Positions 8,024-16,779 of a stretch of 64,000 nt of DNA are shown here, piece after piece. Origin of the DNA: Bradyrhizobium diazoefficiens USDA 110 (GTDB taxonomy: Bacteria; Pseudomonadota; Alphaproteobacteria; Rhizobiales; Xanthobacteraceae); assembly GCF_000011365.1 (NCBI RefSeq), contig NC_004463.1:2342001-2406000 (forward strand). The letters run 5' to 3'. Within the stretch, counting starts at the first letter, position 1. Each line of letters begins with the position of its first letter. A program made the translations under genes and the position numbers. The notes under the pieces were generated by a model, which made no database searches, was not told the origin of the DNA, and worked only from the letters and a program-made list of their open reading frames with translations.

Positions 8024-10018
8024 TCAGTATTGGTCAAGCCGGTCTAACATTTCGCGCACACGAAAAGCGAGTTTTGCCTGAGAGATCGGCTTCTCTAATA
8101 GCTCGACGCCCTCATCAAGGCGCCCTTGGTGGACCACGGCATTTCGCGAGTAACCTGTCATGTACAGGATCTTGATGCCTGGGCGGATCTGCTGTGCGCG
8201 CCGGCCCATCTCCCGTCCATTGATTCCCGGCATGACGACATCCGTCAGCACAAGATCAACCTTCGGCTCTTCCTGCAGAAGGATGGTCAAGGCAGCCTGG
8301 GCGCTGGATGCCACAACCACGCGATAATTTAAATCTCGCAGAAGCTCAGAAACATATGCACGCAGGTCCGTATCATCTTCGACGACGAGTATCGTCTCCA
8401 GTTTCTCACCTTCCGGGCGAAACTCGTCTGCATTACCCTCGGCGGGTCGAGCATCTCCATGGTAGCGGGGGAAATACATTCTGATGCTGGTACCTTGGCC
8501 GACTTCGCTGTAGATCTTCACGTGCCCACCCGACTGCTTTACGAAACCATAGACTTGGCTAAGTCCGAGGCCTGTCCCTTGCCCGAGCTCTTTCGTGGTA
8601 AAAAAAGGCTCGAAAGCATGATTGAGGACGTCCGCGGTCATCCCGGTCCCAGTGTCTGTTACGCAAACGATGACATAATGGCCCGGGGAGAGCTCAGGAT
8701 TCACTCGGCAATAGTCCTCGTCAGCTAATACGTTCATAGCCTCGACCGTGAGTTTGCCGCCATCCGGCATCGCGTCGCGTGCGTTGATACCGAGATTGAT
8801 AATGGCAGACTCGAGGTGGTTGGTATCAGCCTCGATCGACCAGAGACCCGCACTTCCGACGGTTTGAACTTCGATGCGTTCACCGAGGGTACGTTGCAGA
8901 AACTCCTGCAATCCATTCAGAAAAATATTCAGATTGATAGGCTGCGGATCCAGCGCTTGCCGACGGGAGAATGCGAGCAGGCGGCTAGTCAGTGCTGCGG
9001 CACGCTGCGCGCCCCGCTTGGCATTGGCGAGTGCCCGCTGAAGATTCGTGCTGTTAGTCAGGCCGCGGCTGTTCCGCTCCGCGGTCTCAAGGTTGCCAAG
9101 CACGATCATCAGGAGATTATTGAAGTCGTGCGCGATCCCGCCGCTGAGCTGGCCTACCGCTTCGAGCTTCTGAGAGGCGGCTAACTGCTGCTGAGTGCGC
9201 TGGAGTTCGTCCTGGGCCTGCTTTCGCTCGGTTACGTCACGCGTTACTTTTGCAAACCCAACCAATTCGCCGGCCTCGTCGGTGATGCGATCGATGACAA
9301 CTGACGCCCAAAAGCGACTGCTGTCCTTTCGCACTCGCCAACCTTCAGCCTCGAAGCGTCCCAATTTGGCCGCTTCGGCGAGCGCCCGTTTCGGTACGCC
9401 AGTTTGAATATCTTCAGGCGTGTAGAAGCGACTGAAGTGCTGACCGATAATTTCATCCGGATCGTAGCCTTTGATGCGCTGTGCACCCGGATTCCAGGTG
9501 GTTATATTGCCGGCAGGATCCAGCTGAAAAATCGCATAATCGACAACAGCCTCGATCAATCGACGGTATCGTCGCTCGCTCTCCAGCAGATCGTTGTGGG
9601 CCTGCTGACGTTCTGTGATGTCGCGCGTGACCTTTGCAAAGCCGATCACCTGACCTTGCTCGTCGCGGATCGCATCCACGACGACTAACGCCCAAAAGCG
9701 GGTCCCGTCTTTGCGGACGCGCCACCCTTCGGAACTGAACCGGCCGGTCTCTGCCGCAATTTTCAACGCTGTTTGGGGAAGCTCTTTCGCGCGATCCTCG
9801 GGCGGATAAAACAATGAGAAGGACTTGCCGATGATCTCGTCCGCTGAGTAGCCCTTCAATCGCTCGGCACCGGAGTTCCAACTGCGCACGGTGCCATCTA
9901 CATCGATCATGTAGATGGCGTAGTCCACGATGGAGTCGATGAGCAGTTGAAGCGGCCGCGCGTCGGCGACCCCGTCGAGCTTTGTTTGCAGTGTTTTCAA
10001 CGGGTGGAGCGCTCCCAA
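8024..10018 (-). CDS. PAS-PAS hybrid histidine kinase with C-terminal receiver
   Basis: This 664-residue soluble sensor kinase has PAS 1 at about residues 22-135 and PAS 2 at about 148-262, near-duplicates sharing the EGWRVRKD.(T/S)RFWA block. The H-box LSGGIAHDFNNLL places the phospho-His at 297. The ATPase has an N-box near 407-417, DTGTGM near 455-460 and GQGTGLGLSQVYG near 479-491. The C-terminal receiver runs from about 543 to 660 with acceptor Asp 593 (LVLTDVVMPG). There are no transmembrane segments, so it senses a cytoplasmic signal. It is divergent from the KaiC-like gene across a 210-base gap, which suggests shared control. Confidence 0.92.
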   Translation of the reverse strand: MGALHPLKTLQTKLDGVADARPLQLLIDSIVDYAIYMIDVDGTVRSWNSGAERLKGYSADEIIGKSFSLFYPPEDRAKELPQTALKIAAETGRFSSEGWRVRKDGTRFWALVVVDAIRDEQGQVIGFAKVTRDITERQQAHNDLLESERRYRRLIEAVVDYAIFQLDPAGNITTWNPGAQRIKGYDPDEIIGQHFSRFYTPEDIQTGVPKRALAEAAKLGRFEAEGWRVRKDSSRFWASVVIDRITDEAGELVGFAKVTRDVTERKQAQDELQRTQQQLAASQKLEAVGQLSGGIAHDFNNLLMIVLGNLETAERNSRGLTNSTNLQRALANAKRGAQRAAALTSRLLAFSRRQALDPQPINLNIFLNGLQEFLQRTLGERIEVQTVGSAGLWSIEADTNHLESAIINLGINARDAMPDGGKLTVEAMNVLADEDYCRVNPELSPGHYVIVCVTDTGTGMTADVLNHAFEPFFTTKELGQGTGLGLSQVYGFVKQSGGHVKIYSEVGQGTSIRMYFPRYHGDARPAEGNADEFRPEGEKLETILVVEDDTDLRAYVSELLRDLNYRVVVASSAQAALTILLQEEPKVDLVLTDVVMPGINGREMGRRAQQIRPGIKILYMTGYSRNAVVHQGRLDEGVELLEKPISQAKLAFRVREMLDRLDQY

Positions 10019-10228
10019 ACAGGTTCAACGTATTTGGATGCGGGATTGTTCCGTACACCGTGGCATTGTGCCCCTGTCGCCGTGGCCGGCCGAGCAATGC
10101 TTAAGACCACAGGATCGCAAGTGGTGAGTATCGCCGTCGAGGCTCCGGCTTGGCCGGGGAACCCTGCACGGGAGCAGAAGTTTCCATAAATCAAAGGCGG
10201 CTCCGCCTGCGGCGAAACGGGGGTTGAT
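10019..10228. promoter_or_regulatory. Divergent intergenic region between hybrid kinase and kaiC-like gene
   Basis: These 210 bases separate two divergently transcribed signalling genes and must carry both promoters. I could not identify a convincing -35/-10 pair, operator palindrome or CtrA box by eye, so the call is positional only. Confidence 0.4.
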
Positions 10229-11749
10229 ATGGATGAGGAAAAGCGGTTGCTCGACGGCTGTGAGCTCCCGAGGATTTCCACCGGAAATTTTGGTCTAGAT
10301 GACATTCTCGGAGGCGGCTTTGATCCCGAGAGAATGCATCTGTTTGAAGGCCAACCCGGTTCAGGCAAGACAACCCTCGCTCTGGAATTTTTGCTGGAAG
10401 GAGTTCGCGTCGGCGAACCGACCCTCTACATCACGCTATCGGAGACTGAGCAAGAATTGCGTCTGGTCGCAAAGCGTCATGGGTGGTCGCTCAACGGCAT
10501 TACAATCTTTGAATTGATCCCGCCTGAGACCACGCTGGATCCGAGCCAGGAACTCACGGTGCTGCATCCGGCCGAGATGGAGCTTAGCGAAACCACGCAG
10601 ATGATCTTTGACCGGGTCGAGGCACTGGCGCCGGCGCGAATTGTACTCGATAGCCTGTCGGAGCTTCGCCTGCTGGCACAAAGCCCCCTTAGATACCGCC
10701 GTCAGATCCTCGCGTTGAAACACTTCTTTTCAGGTCGCAAGTCCACTGTGGTTTTGCTTGATGACCTTTCATCACAGCAGAACGATCTGCAATTGCATTC
10801 GATCGCCCATGGCGTTGTGCTTCTTGAACAGTTGGCAATCGATTACGGCGCGCAGCGGCGACGCCTTCGTGTCGTGAAGATGCGTGGTATCGAATTCAAG
10901 GGGGGATTTCACGACTTCACCATCCGGCATGGTGGTCTCATGGTTTACCCCCGACTTGTCGCAGCAGAACATCATAAGGAATTCGACAGCGACGTCGTCT
11001 TGAGCGGCAATCCGGAACTGGACACTCTTCTGGGCGGTGGCCTTGAGCGCGGAACGAATGTGCTCCTCATCGGTGCAGCGGGCGTTGGAAAATCATCGCT
11101 GGCGCTTACCTATGCGATCGCAGCCGCAGCCCGAAACGAACGCTCCGTGATTTTTGCCTTCGACGAAGGACGCGGCACTGTGAGTGCGCGAGCGAAGACG
11201 TTGGGACTTCCACTTCAAGACGGGCTCGATAAAGGCTTGATCGATTTTCAGCAAATCGACCCTGCTGAAATGGCGCCAGGCGAGTTTGCCGACGCGGTGC
11301 GGAGCAGCGTAGAACGTGCTGACGCGCGGGTAGTGATAATCGACAGCCTCAATGGCTATCTCAATGCGATGCCGGATGAGCGCTTTTTGATTCTTCAGAT
11401 GCACGAGCTGCTGAGCTATCTCAGTCATCGCGGCGCCCTGACCATCCTCGTGCTGGCTCAGCATGGCCTCGTCGGACCGATGGATACGCCGCTGGACATT
11501 AGTTATCTCGCCGATGGCGTGCTGATGCTGCGTTATTTCGAGTTTGATGGCAGCGTGCGGCGCGCACTGTCCGTCGTGAAAAAGCGAAGCGGCAATCACG
11601 AACATACGATCCGAGAATTCAAACTGAGCCACCAAGGCATCACCGTCGGACCCCCGCTAAAGGGTTTCAGTGGCATTTTCGGCGGTACGCCGGTGTACAA
11701 GGGGGAGGAGGCACCTTTGATGCCTCGGGACACCGATGGTCCGGCCTGA
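10229..11749 (+). CDS. KaiC-like double-domain RecA-family ATPase
   Basis: This 506-residue protein has two tandem KaiC domains. Domain 1 has Walker A GQPGSGKT at 41-48, and domain 2 has GAAGVGKS at 282-289 with Walker B VVIIDSLNGY near 368-377. KaiC is the ATPase/autokinase core of circadian oscillators. Homologues in non-cyanobacterial genomes often sit with kinases and act in stress or timing signalling. Lined up by eye with cyanobacterial KaiC, the C-terminal phosphorylation pair (Ser-Thr) falls at Ser425-Tyr426 in PLDISYLADG. The gene overlaps the next kinase gene by 14 bases. No kaiA or kaiB is present in this window. Confidence 0.92.
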   Translation: MDEEKRLLDGCELPRISTGNFGLDDILGGGFDPERMHLFEGQPGSGKTTLALEFLLEGVRVGEPTLYITLSETEQELRLVAKRHGWSLNGITIFELIPPETTLDPSQELTVLHPAEMELSETTQMIFDRVEALAPARIVLDSLSELRLLAQSPLRYRRQILALKHFFSGRKSTVVLLDDLSSQQNDLQLHSIAHGVVLLEQLAIDYGAQRRRLRVVKMRGIEFKGGFHDFTIRHGGLMVYPRLVAAEHHKEFDSDVVLSGNPELDTLLGGGLERGTNVLLIGAAGVGKSSLALTYAIAAAARNERSVIFAFDEGRGTVSARAKTLGLPLQDGLDKGLIDFQQIDPAEMAPGEFADAVRSSVERADARVVIIDSLNGYLNAMPDERFLILQMHELLSYLSHRGALTILVLAQHGLVGPMDTPLDISYLADGVLMLRYFEFDGSVRRALSVVKKRSGNHEHTIREFKLSHQGITVGPPLKGFSGIFGGTPVYKGEEAPLMPRDTDGPA

Positions 11750-13418
11750 AACGCCAAAAGGCGTGGTTTTGGTCCTGATGCCCATTGGACGGGACGCGGC
11801 AACTGTTGCCAAGTTGATCGAAAGGGCAGGCTTACGTCCCGTGGTCTGCAACACGCTTCAGGAAGTGATAGAGAATCTCGAGTGGGTCATCGAAGTCGTG
11901 GTTGTGGCGGAGGAGGCGCTCTACGGCAATAATGCCCGCGTTCTGGAGGACTGGGTGGGCCGTCAGCCACCGTGGTCCGATCAACCCTTTGTCGTACTGA
12001 CCAACCGCAATGAAGGTGGCAAGTTTGCCGCGTTCAGGCGGGAGTTGGTCATTCGCCTGCGTAACGTGGGCTTTCTCGAGCGCCCCTTGCAGGCCATCAC
12101 GCTTCAGGCCACGGTACTTTCCGCAGAGCGCGCTCGAAGACGACAGTATCAAACTCGTGCGTACCTTGAGGCGCAGCGCGGCGCCTCTGCCGAACTGGAG
12201 CGTTTGGTTGCGGAGAGAACGGCTGACCTTGAGCGGGCGAACAGTCAACTCCGGGAAGAAATTGCGGGTCGCGAGCGGGCCCAGGCAGCGTTGCTGCAGG
12301 CACAGAAAATCGAGGCGTTGGGCCAACTTGTCGGCGGGGTCGCGCACGATTTCAATAACCTGCTTATGGCTGTCATCGGCAACCTCGACCTGCTTTCGAA
12401 AAAACTAGGTGAAGATGCTCGACTTCACAGGCTCCTGGATGGCGCCATGGAGGGCGCCCGCCGTGGCGCCACTCTAACACAAAGGCTACTCGCTTTTGCG
12501 CGCAAGCAGGAACTGAAGGCGCAAGCTACAGACGTCCGAAGTCTTGTGGAAGACATGATAGGCCTCATAGATCGTTCGGTGGGTCCGATGGTTCGGATCG
12601 AGCTTCACGCCGAAGACAATATGCCGGTCGTCGACGTCGACCCGAACCAGCTCGAAATGGCTCTGCTCAATCTCGCCGTGAATGCCCGGGACGCTATGAT
12701 TACTGGCGGCGTCCTCACGATCGGGCTGTCCGAGCAAATTGTCGACATCGACGATCAGCTTGGTGTCCAACCAGGCCGATACGTGGTGCTCTCGGTGCGA
12801 GATACTGGAGAAGGAATGGACGCACAAACGCTGGCCCGGGCCGTAGAACCTTTCTTCTCAACGAAGGGAGTCGGCAAGGGCACGGGTTTGGGTTTGTCCA
12901 TGGTGTTCGGCCTGGCGCAACAATCCGGAGGTGCCCTGCGGCTCGAAAGCACCCCCTCAAGCGGGACAACCGCCAGACTTTGGCTTCCCGTTGCCAGTGA
13001 AACGTCGCCGCCTTCCGGACGCGCGCCGAACATCGTTACCCAAGCCTCGGCGCCAGCGAAGAGTCTTTTTGTAGACGACGATCTTCTGATCGCCGGCAGT
13101 ACTGTCGATCTGCTGGAAGACCTGGGACATCAGGTGATTGAAGCGCATTCCGCCATTGAGGCGTTGCGGCTTCTTGAAAGTGGCTTAGCTGCTGATCTTT
13201 TAATAACCGACCACGCGATGCCAGGAATGACAGGAATCGAATTGGCCCGAGAAGTGCGCCGCCAATATCCTCGACTTCCGATCTTGCTTGCGACGGGGTT
13301 CGCTGAACTGGAAGGAAGCGAAGTGGTAGACGTCGCACGTCTCGCGAAACCTTACACGCAAGCTCAACTTGCGACGGAGATCGCGCACCTCCTGCCGAAT
13401 GGAAGGGATGGCTTCTAA
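11736..13418 (+). CDS. Hybrid histidine kinase coupled to the KaiC-like gene
   Basis: This 560-residue protein is soluble. Residues about 8-125 look like a degenerate receiver (VVLVLMPIGRDAATVAKLIE; VVVVAEEALYG where the acceptor Asp would be). A coiled coil at about 140-190 follows, then the H-box LVGGVAHDFNNLL (His 204), N-box NLAVNARDAM, DTGEGMD and GKGTGLGLSMVFG. The C-terminal receiver from about 450 has Asp near 492 in LLITDHAMPG. The gene starts inside the end of the KaiC-like gene, so the two are translationally coupled and probably act as a pair (inference). The alternative reading, an unrelated kinase placed there by chance, is less likely given the overlap. Confidence 0.9.
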   Translation: MVRPETPKGVVLVLMPIGRDAATVAKLIERAGLRPVVCNTLQEVIENLEWVIEVVVVAEEALYGNNARVLEDWVGRQPPWSDQPFVVLTNRNEGGKFAAFRRELVIRLRNVGFLERPLQAITLQATVLSAERARRRQYQTRAYLEAQRGASAELERLVAERTADLERANSQLREEIAGRERAQAALLQAQKIEALGQLVGGVAHDFNNLLMAVIGNLDLLSKKLGEDARLHRLLDGAMEGARRGATLTQRLLAFARKQELKAQATDVRSLVEDMIGLIDRSVGPMVRIELHAEDNMPVVDVDPNQLEMALLNLAVNARDAMITGGVLTIGLSEQIVDIDDQLGVQPGRYVVLSVRDTGEGMDAQTLARAVEPFFSTKGVGKGTGLGLSMVFGLAQQSGGALRLESTPSSGTTARLWLPVASETSPPSGRAPNIVTQASAPAKSLFVDDDLLIAGSTVDLLEDLGHQVIEAHSAIEALRLLESGLAADLLITDHAMPGMTGIELAREVRRQYPRLPILLATGFAELEGSEVVDVARLAKPYTQAQLATEIAHLLPNGRDGF

Positions 13419-13856
13419 TGCCGCTCAGCGGCAGCGTGCACCTGCCGGGTAGACGGATTTCGAGCCGTCCCTTCAGGTGGTTTGTGCGCGCGCCGTAGAA
13501 AAGCGGCGCTGCGGCCTTCCGCCGGGCGGGTTCATCGTTTCCCCCATTCGATGACGAGTGGGGGTAGTGCCTGAAACGCCGGGCCGTTATACGCGTTCGC
13601 TCAGGCCGCCTTGGACTCGATCTGGTGCACGTTGGCCTGCGCCGCGCCATTGATGGCGATGCGCAACGGCGGCGGCGTGAACTATGTTTTTTGGGGCCCG
13701 GCGCGCGGCGAAGTTCAGCTTGTGCTTCTGCTTCTCCCAACGGGCGTTGCTTACGAGCGCCCTCCAATGCGGCCCGCTCGGCCTCGATAGCCTAGTCGAA
13801 CTAGCCCAGCGAGGCTTGATTGGTTCTTCAGCTTTCTCGCCCATGAGACCGGCTCG
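13419..13856. other. 440-base stretch without a supportable gene
   Basis: Between the hybrid kinase and the receiver remnant, both strands carry only short arginine-rich frames. One minus-strand frame (13587-13844) and a second ending IAINGAAQANVHQIESKAA near 13604 could be scraps of one decayed small gene, but they do not join in one frame and match no family that I recognise. Confidence 0.4.
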
Positions 13857-14328
13857 CTAGTCTGCGGGTGGGATCGGCGGGGCCGCGTTAAGAAGCTGCG
13901 ATATCGCGGTTACGATCTGAGCAGGGGCAAAGGGCTTTGCAAGCAGTAGGCTGTTTGGGACGCCCTCGGACGCCCATTCCTCCCCGTGAGTGCCGGTCAT
14001 GTAGATGATGGGCATCGTCGGATCGATCTCCCGGGCAGAGCGACCGACCTTCCATCCATCGAGCTTTCCCAGCAGGTTGATGTCGGTCACGACCGCCCGG
14101 AATTTGGATTCGTCGTCCTGCCTGCAAAAGAGTAATGGCTTCCTCGCCAGACGCCGTCAGGGTGGACGCAAAGCCGCCGTCTGAAAGAGCTTCTTCGACC
14201 ATAGCCCGAATAAGCTGGTCGTCCTCGACGACCAGAATCTTAACCGCATCGGTCAAAGCCAATCTCCCCCTGGCTGCCTCGTCGCAGTCGCGCGGCAGGG
14301 TAAGACGTGGTGGAACAGTAAGTTCCAT
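13857..14328 (-). pseudogene. Single-domain response regulator, interrupted by a frameshift
   Basis: A receiver domain is readable in two frames. The first part has VKILVVEDDQLIRAMVEEAL and ends in EEAITLLQA. After one surplus G near 14118 the sequence resumes as DDESKFRAVVTDINLLG with acceptor Asp in VVTDINL, then PIIYMTG and the conserved Lys in LLAKPFAP, ending at 13857. Removing one base restores a protein of about 157 residues. It could be a real pseudogene or an assembly/sequencing error. Its place among three kinases suggests it was, or is, a phosphorelay target. It is transcribed away from the GAF kinase at 14412. Confidence 0.75.
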
Positions 14329-14411
14329 AATTGAGATCCTACTAGGGTATTTTCCAGCAAGGCCGCGCCAAGCACTAGACGCTAGGAAAGAGGTTAGGCG
14401 CGTAACTTATC

Positions 14412-15656
14412 ATGCTACAAGCCGAAGGCGGGCCAGCCAGGGTTCGAAGGGACGAGTTCATGCCAACCCTCACGGGGACAGAATCCGTGACGTCTCCCGT
14501 CGCATCGACCGGGGCAACCAGACAGGAACTTCCGTACCGGTTGAGGCAACAGTCCTTGCTGGGCGAGTTCGGCCGAACCGCGCTGCAGACCCGCGACATC
14601 GGCCAGATACTCCAACGAGCGACGCAGCTCTGTGCCCAGGGTCTCGAAACACCTTTTGCCAAGGTCCTGGAGTACATGCCGGAGGAAAAACGGTTGCTGG
14701 TGAGCGCAGGCGTCGGATGGGCGCCGGAGACGATCGGCCAGATATCCCTGGGCGTCGATCTGGAGTCTCCCGCCGGCTACGCGTTCCATACCGGCCAAAT
14801 CGTCATTTCCAACCACCTGCAGGAAGAAACCCGCTTTCGAACGCCGAAACTACTGTCGGAGCACGGCATCAAGCGCGCCATCAACGTTCTCATCGCGCGG
14901 GGCGGCGAAGGTCATCTACCGTTTGGTGTTCTGGAAGTCGACAGCGCTGACTCGGGTCAGTTCGATCTCGCGGATGCTGATTTCCTTGCCGGCTTTGCGG
15001 GCCTGCTCGGCATCGCCATTGAGCGGCAGCATGCCGACGCCGAGCTCCAAAAAGCCCTCGAGCACCAAGCCATGTTGACTCGAGAGATGAGCCACCGTGT
15101 CAAGAACAGCCTGGCGTCGGTGGTAGGCCTGCTCCGCGTCCAGTCCCGCAGCGCACAGTCCGAGGAAGTTCAAAACGCGCTCAAGGACGCCGCTTCCCGC
15201 ATCACGACGATCGCCCAGGTTCACGACCACCTGTGGCGCAGCACCAGGATCGGGTTTGTCGATATTGCGGACTTCGCGGGCGAGCTTTGCAGGAAGCTGC
15301 AAGAAACGCTCGCCTACAAGATTGACTGTAAGTTCGACCACCTGATGATTCCGGCGGACAAGGCAATTCCGCTTGGCCTCCTGATCAATGAGCTTGTCAC
15401 GAACGCGGCGAAGCACGCCTACTCCGACAAGTCCGGCGAAATCCAGGTGGCGGGCGCGGGGCGCGGAGCCGATTTGCATGTCGTGGTAGCGGATCAGGGC
15501 GTGGGACTGCCGGCGGATTTCGATATGGACCAGCCGCGAGCGAGCCTGGGCTTCAAGGTGATCAAGAGCCTGCTTGCCCAACTCAATGGACGCATCGCGG
15601 TCTCATCAAACGAGCCAAAGGGCACAACAATCCAACTTGATGTGCCGCTCGATTAG
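14412..15656 (+). CDS. GAF-domain sensor histidine kinase, HisKA_2/HWE-like
   Basis: This protein is 414 residues, or 398 if the ATG at 14460 is used. A GAF domain spans about residues 50-205 (AGYAFHTGQIVISNHLQEE and FGVLEVDSAD are typical). The dimerisation/phosphoacceptor helix reads LTREMSHRVKNSLASVVGLL with His 228, the HisKA_2 type found in HWE and general-stress kinases of alphaproteobacteria. The ATPase has the N-box LLINELVTNAAKHAY and DQGVGLP. It has no receiver and no membrane segments. In alphaproteobacteria such kinases often feed PhyR-type stress circuits, but no phyR/nepR is in this window, so that link is only a possibility. Confidence 0.9.
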   Translation: MLQAEGGPARVRRDEFMPTLTGTESVTSPVASTGATRQELPYRLRQQSLLGEFGRTALQTRDIGQILQRATQLCAQGLETPFAKVLEYMPEEKRLLVSAGVGWAPETIGQISLGVDLESPAGYAFHTGQIVISNHLQEETRFRTPKLLSEHGIKRAINVLIARGGEGHLPFGVLEVDSADSGQFDLADADFLAGFAGLLGIAIERQHADAELQKALEHQAMLTREMSHRVKNSLASVVGLLRVQSRSAQSEEVQNALKDAASRITTIAQVHDHLWRSTRIGFVDIADFAGELCRKLQETLAYKIDCKFDHLMIPADKAIPLGLLINELVTNAAKHAYSDKSGEIQVAGAGRGADLHVVVADQGVGLPADFDMDQPRASLGFKVIKSLLAQLNGRIAVSSNEPKGTTIQLDVPLD

Positions 15657-15689
15657 AGGAAGTTCCGTCCATCCTACATCCCGGACCTG

Positions 15690-15838
15690 TCATGGCTTCA
15701 CGAACTGATAGGCGAAGCGATCGGTCTCGCCCTTGATCGAGGGATCGAACACCTTCATCGAGTGCGGATCGTCCTTGTTCGCGAGCATTGTGCTTTCCGC
15801 GTCCAGTACGAAGCCGGCCGCCTCCACCTCCTCGCAGT
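15690..15838 (-). pseudogene. Methyltransferase C-terminal remnant
   Basis: About 49 codons on the minus strand read EEVEAAGFVLDAESTMLANK then DDPHSMKVFDPSIKGETDRF and end AYQFVKP-stop. This is the distinctive tail of a family of class I SAM-dependent methyltransferases with periplasmic or secreted members. The 5' part is cut off at about 15838, precisely where transposase-like sequence begins on the other strand, which suggests that insertion and deletion removed the rest. Confidence 0.65.
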
Positions 15839-16058
15839 GAGATTCATGCACTCGTGGATGCCAACGGCCTGCCGGTCCGGCTGGCGCTGACGCCCGACGA
15901 GGCTCACGAGAATCGGCTTGCCAGAAAGCGACTATCTTGTCTGAAGCGCGGATCGATGCAGCTTTCTGACGTGGCTACGACGCCGACTGGATTAAGGAGC
16001 TCGCCACGAAGAACGGCGCATGGGCCAACGTCCCGCCAACCCGATCTGCTTCGCTCAC
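15838..16058 (+). mobile_element. IS5-family transposase remnant
   Basis: The plus strand reads EIHALVDANGLPVRLALTPD then EAHENRLARK, a well-known segment of IS5/IS1031-type transposases found in rhizobia. After about position 15965 the match moves to another frame (GYDADWIKELATKNGAWANV), so there is at least one frameshift. The N-terminal part, the end of the DDE domain and both terminal inverted repeats are missing. It is a dead fragment that replaces the 5' part of the adjacent methyltransferase. Confidence 0.7.
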
Positions 16059-16059
16059 C

Positions 16060-16078
16060 GTGCACCAAGATGGTGCAC
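16060..16078. repeat. Short inverted repeat GTGCACCA / TGGTGCAC
   Basis: Two 8-base arms (16060-16067 and 16071-16078) separated by AGA form a perfect inverted repeat. It lies at the border between the transposase remnant and the AAA-ATPase remnant. It might be a recombination scar or just a chance palindrome; there is no T-run to make it a terminator. Confidence 0.4.
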
Positions 16079-16420
16079 CATGTTTTGCCGGCGCCCCACT
16101 GACCCGACAGCAAGCCATGCCCCACCGCTGGCATCAGCCGTTTGATTAGCCATGCCTTGAGCGGCCGCGGATCTGCATCCCCGTGTGAATTGTGAATAAA
16201 GTGCGGCAACTTCGGATCCTGCCGCGACGCCTCATCGATTTCGTCGAGATCATCCTCAATATCGTCTTCGTCTGGATCTGGCGCCGGTGTCTCCGGTTTA
16301 GGCGAAATTGGCTTGAGTATCTCCCGCGGCGCGTTTCGACAATTTTCTCGGGCGCCTTCATGCCGTCGAGCAGCGGCAACGCCCTATCAGTGTACTTGCT
16401 GGCGCTCCTGGAGATCTCGC
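16079..16420 (-). pseudogene. AAA-family ATPase / primase-associated remnant (phage or plasmid type)
   Basis: Minus-strand sequence reads KPISPKPETPAPDPDEDDIE, a Pro/Asp-rich linker, then LPHFIHNSHGDADPRPLKAWL and MPAVGHGLLSGQWGAGKT. The last is a Walker A in the context of RepA/AAA ATPases that follow primase domains in phages and integrated elements. The frame upstream of about 16330 shifts (KYTDRALPLLDGMKAPE fits in another frame), and everything after Walker A is lost at about 16079. It is therefore a fragment of a mobile-element replication gene. Confidence 0.55.
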
Positions 16421-16779
16421 GGGAAGTCGACCCTCTGCGAAATAGCGGCCGGCAACCTACTCGTTGCGTTGCCACACGCACGCTCGATGTTTCAGCGAGC
16501 GCCGTTCTCGTTGCGAAAGGCAGCAATGAAATCGCAACGAATTGGGTGAAACGACCGTGAACAAAACGGGACGAGGACGATCACCACACCAAGAAAGATC
16601 AATAACTTAGAAGATGCTCACTGCGTTCGGGACGCCGTGGTCTTAAGCCATCAGATCGCAACTTGAACCGAATGTCGGTATCGGTGGTTGCGCCTCCGCA
16701 ATTTGAACCTGCGAAAATCTTGCCCGACCAGGCCGAGAACTGCGCACCGCTATGCAACCGAGCTCGGCGAATTGCTTAG
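16421..16779. other. Gene-free stretch in the decayed island
   Basis: No frame here can be supported. The minus strand to about 16526 may continue the ATPase remnant in broken frames. The plus-strand ORF that crosses it has no recognisable domain. The base composition is more AT-rich than that of the core genes on either side, as expected for acquired DNA. Confidence 0.4.

Noticed and set aside
10229..11749. Calling the ATPase RadA or another RecA-family repair protein
   Set aside because: Two tandem KaiC-type domains with KaiC-like C-terminal sequence and no Lon-like or zinc domain argue for KaiC rather than RadA.
16192..16560. A 122-codon plus-strand ORF in the decayed island
   Set aside because: The opposite strand still shows AAA-ATPase sequence with a Walker A, and the plus-strand product has no recognisable domain.
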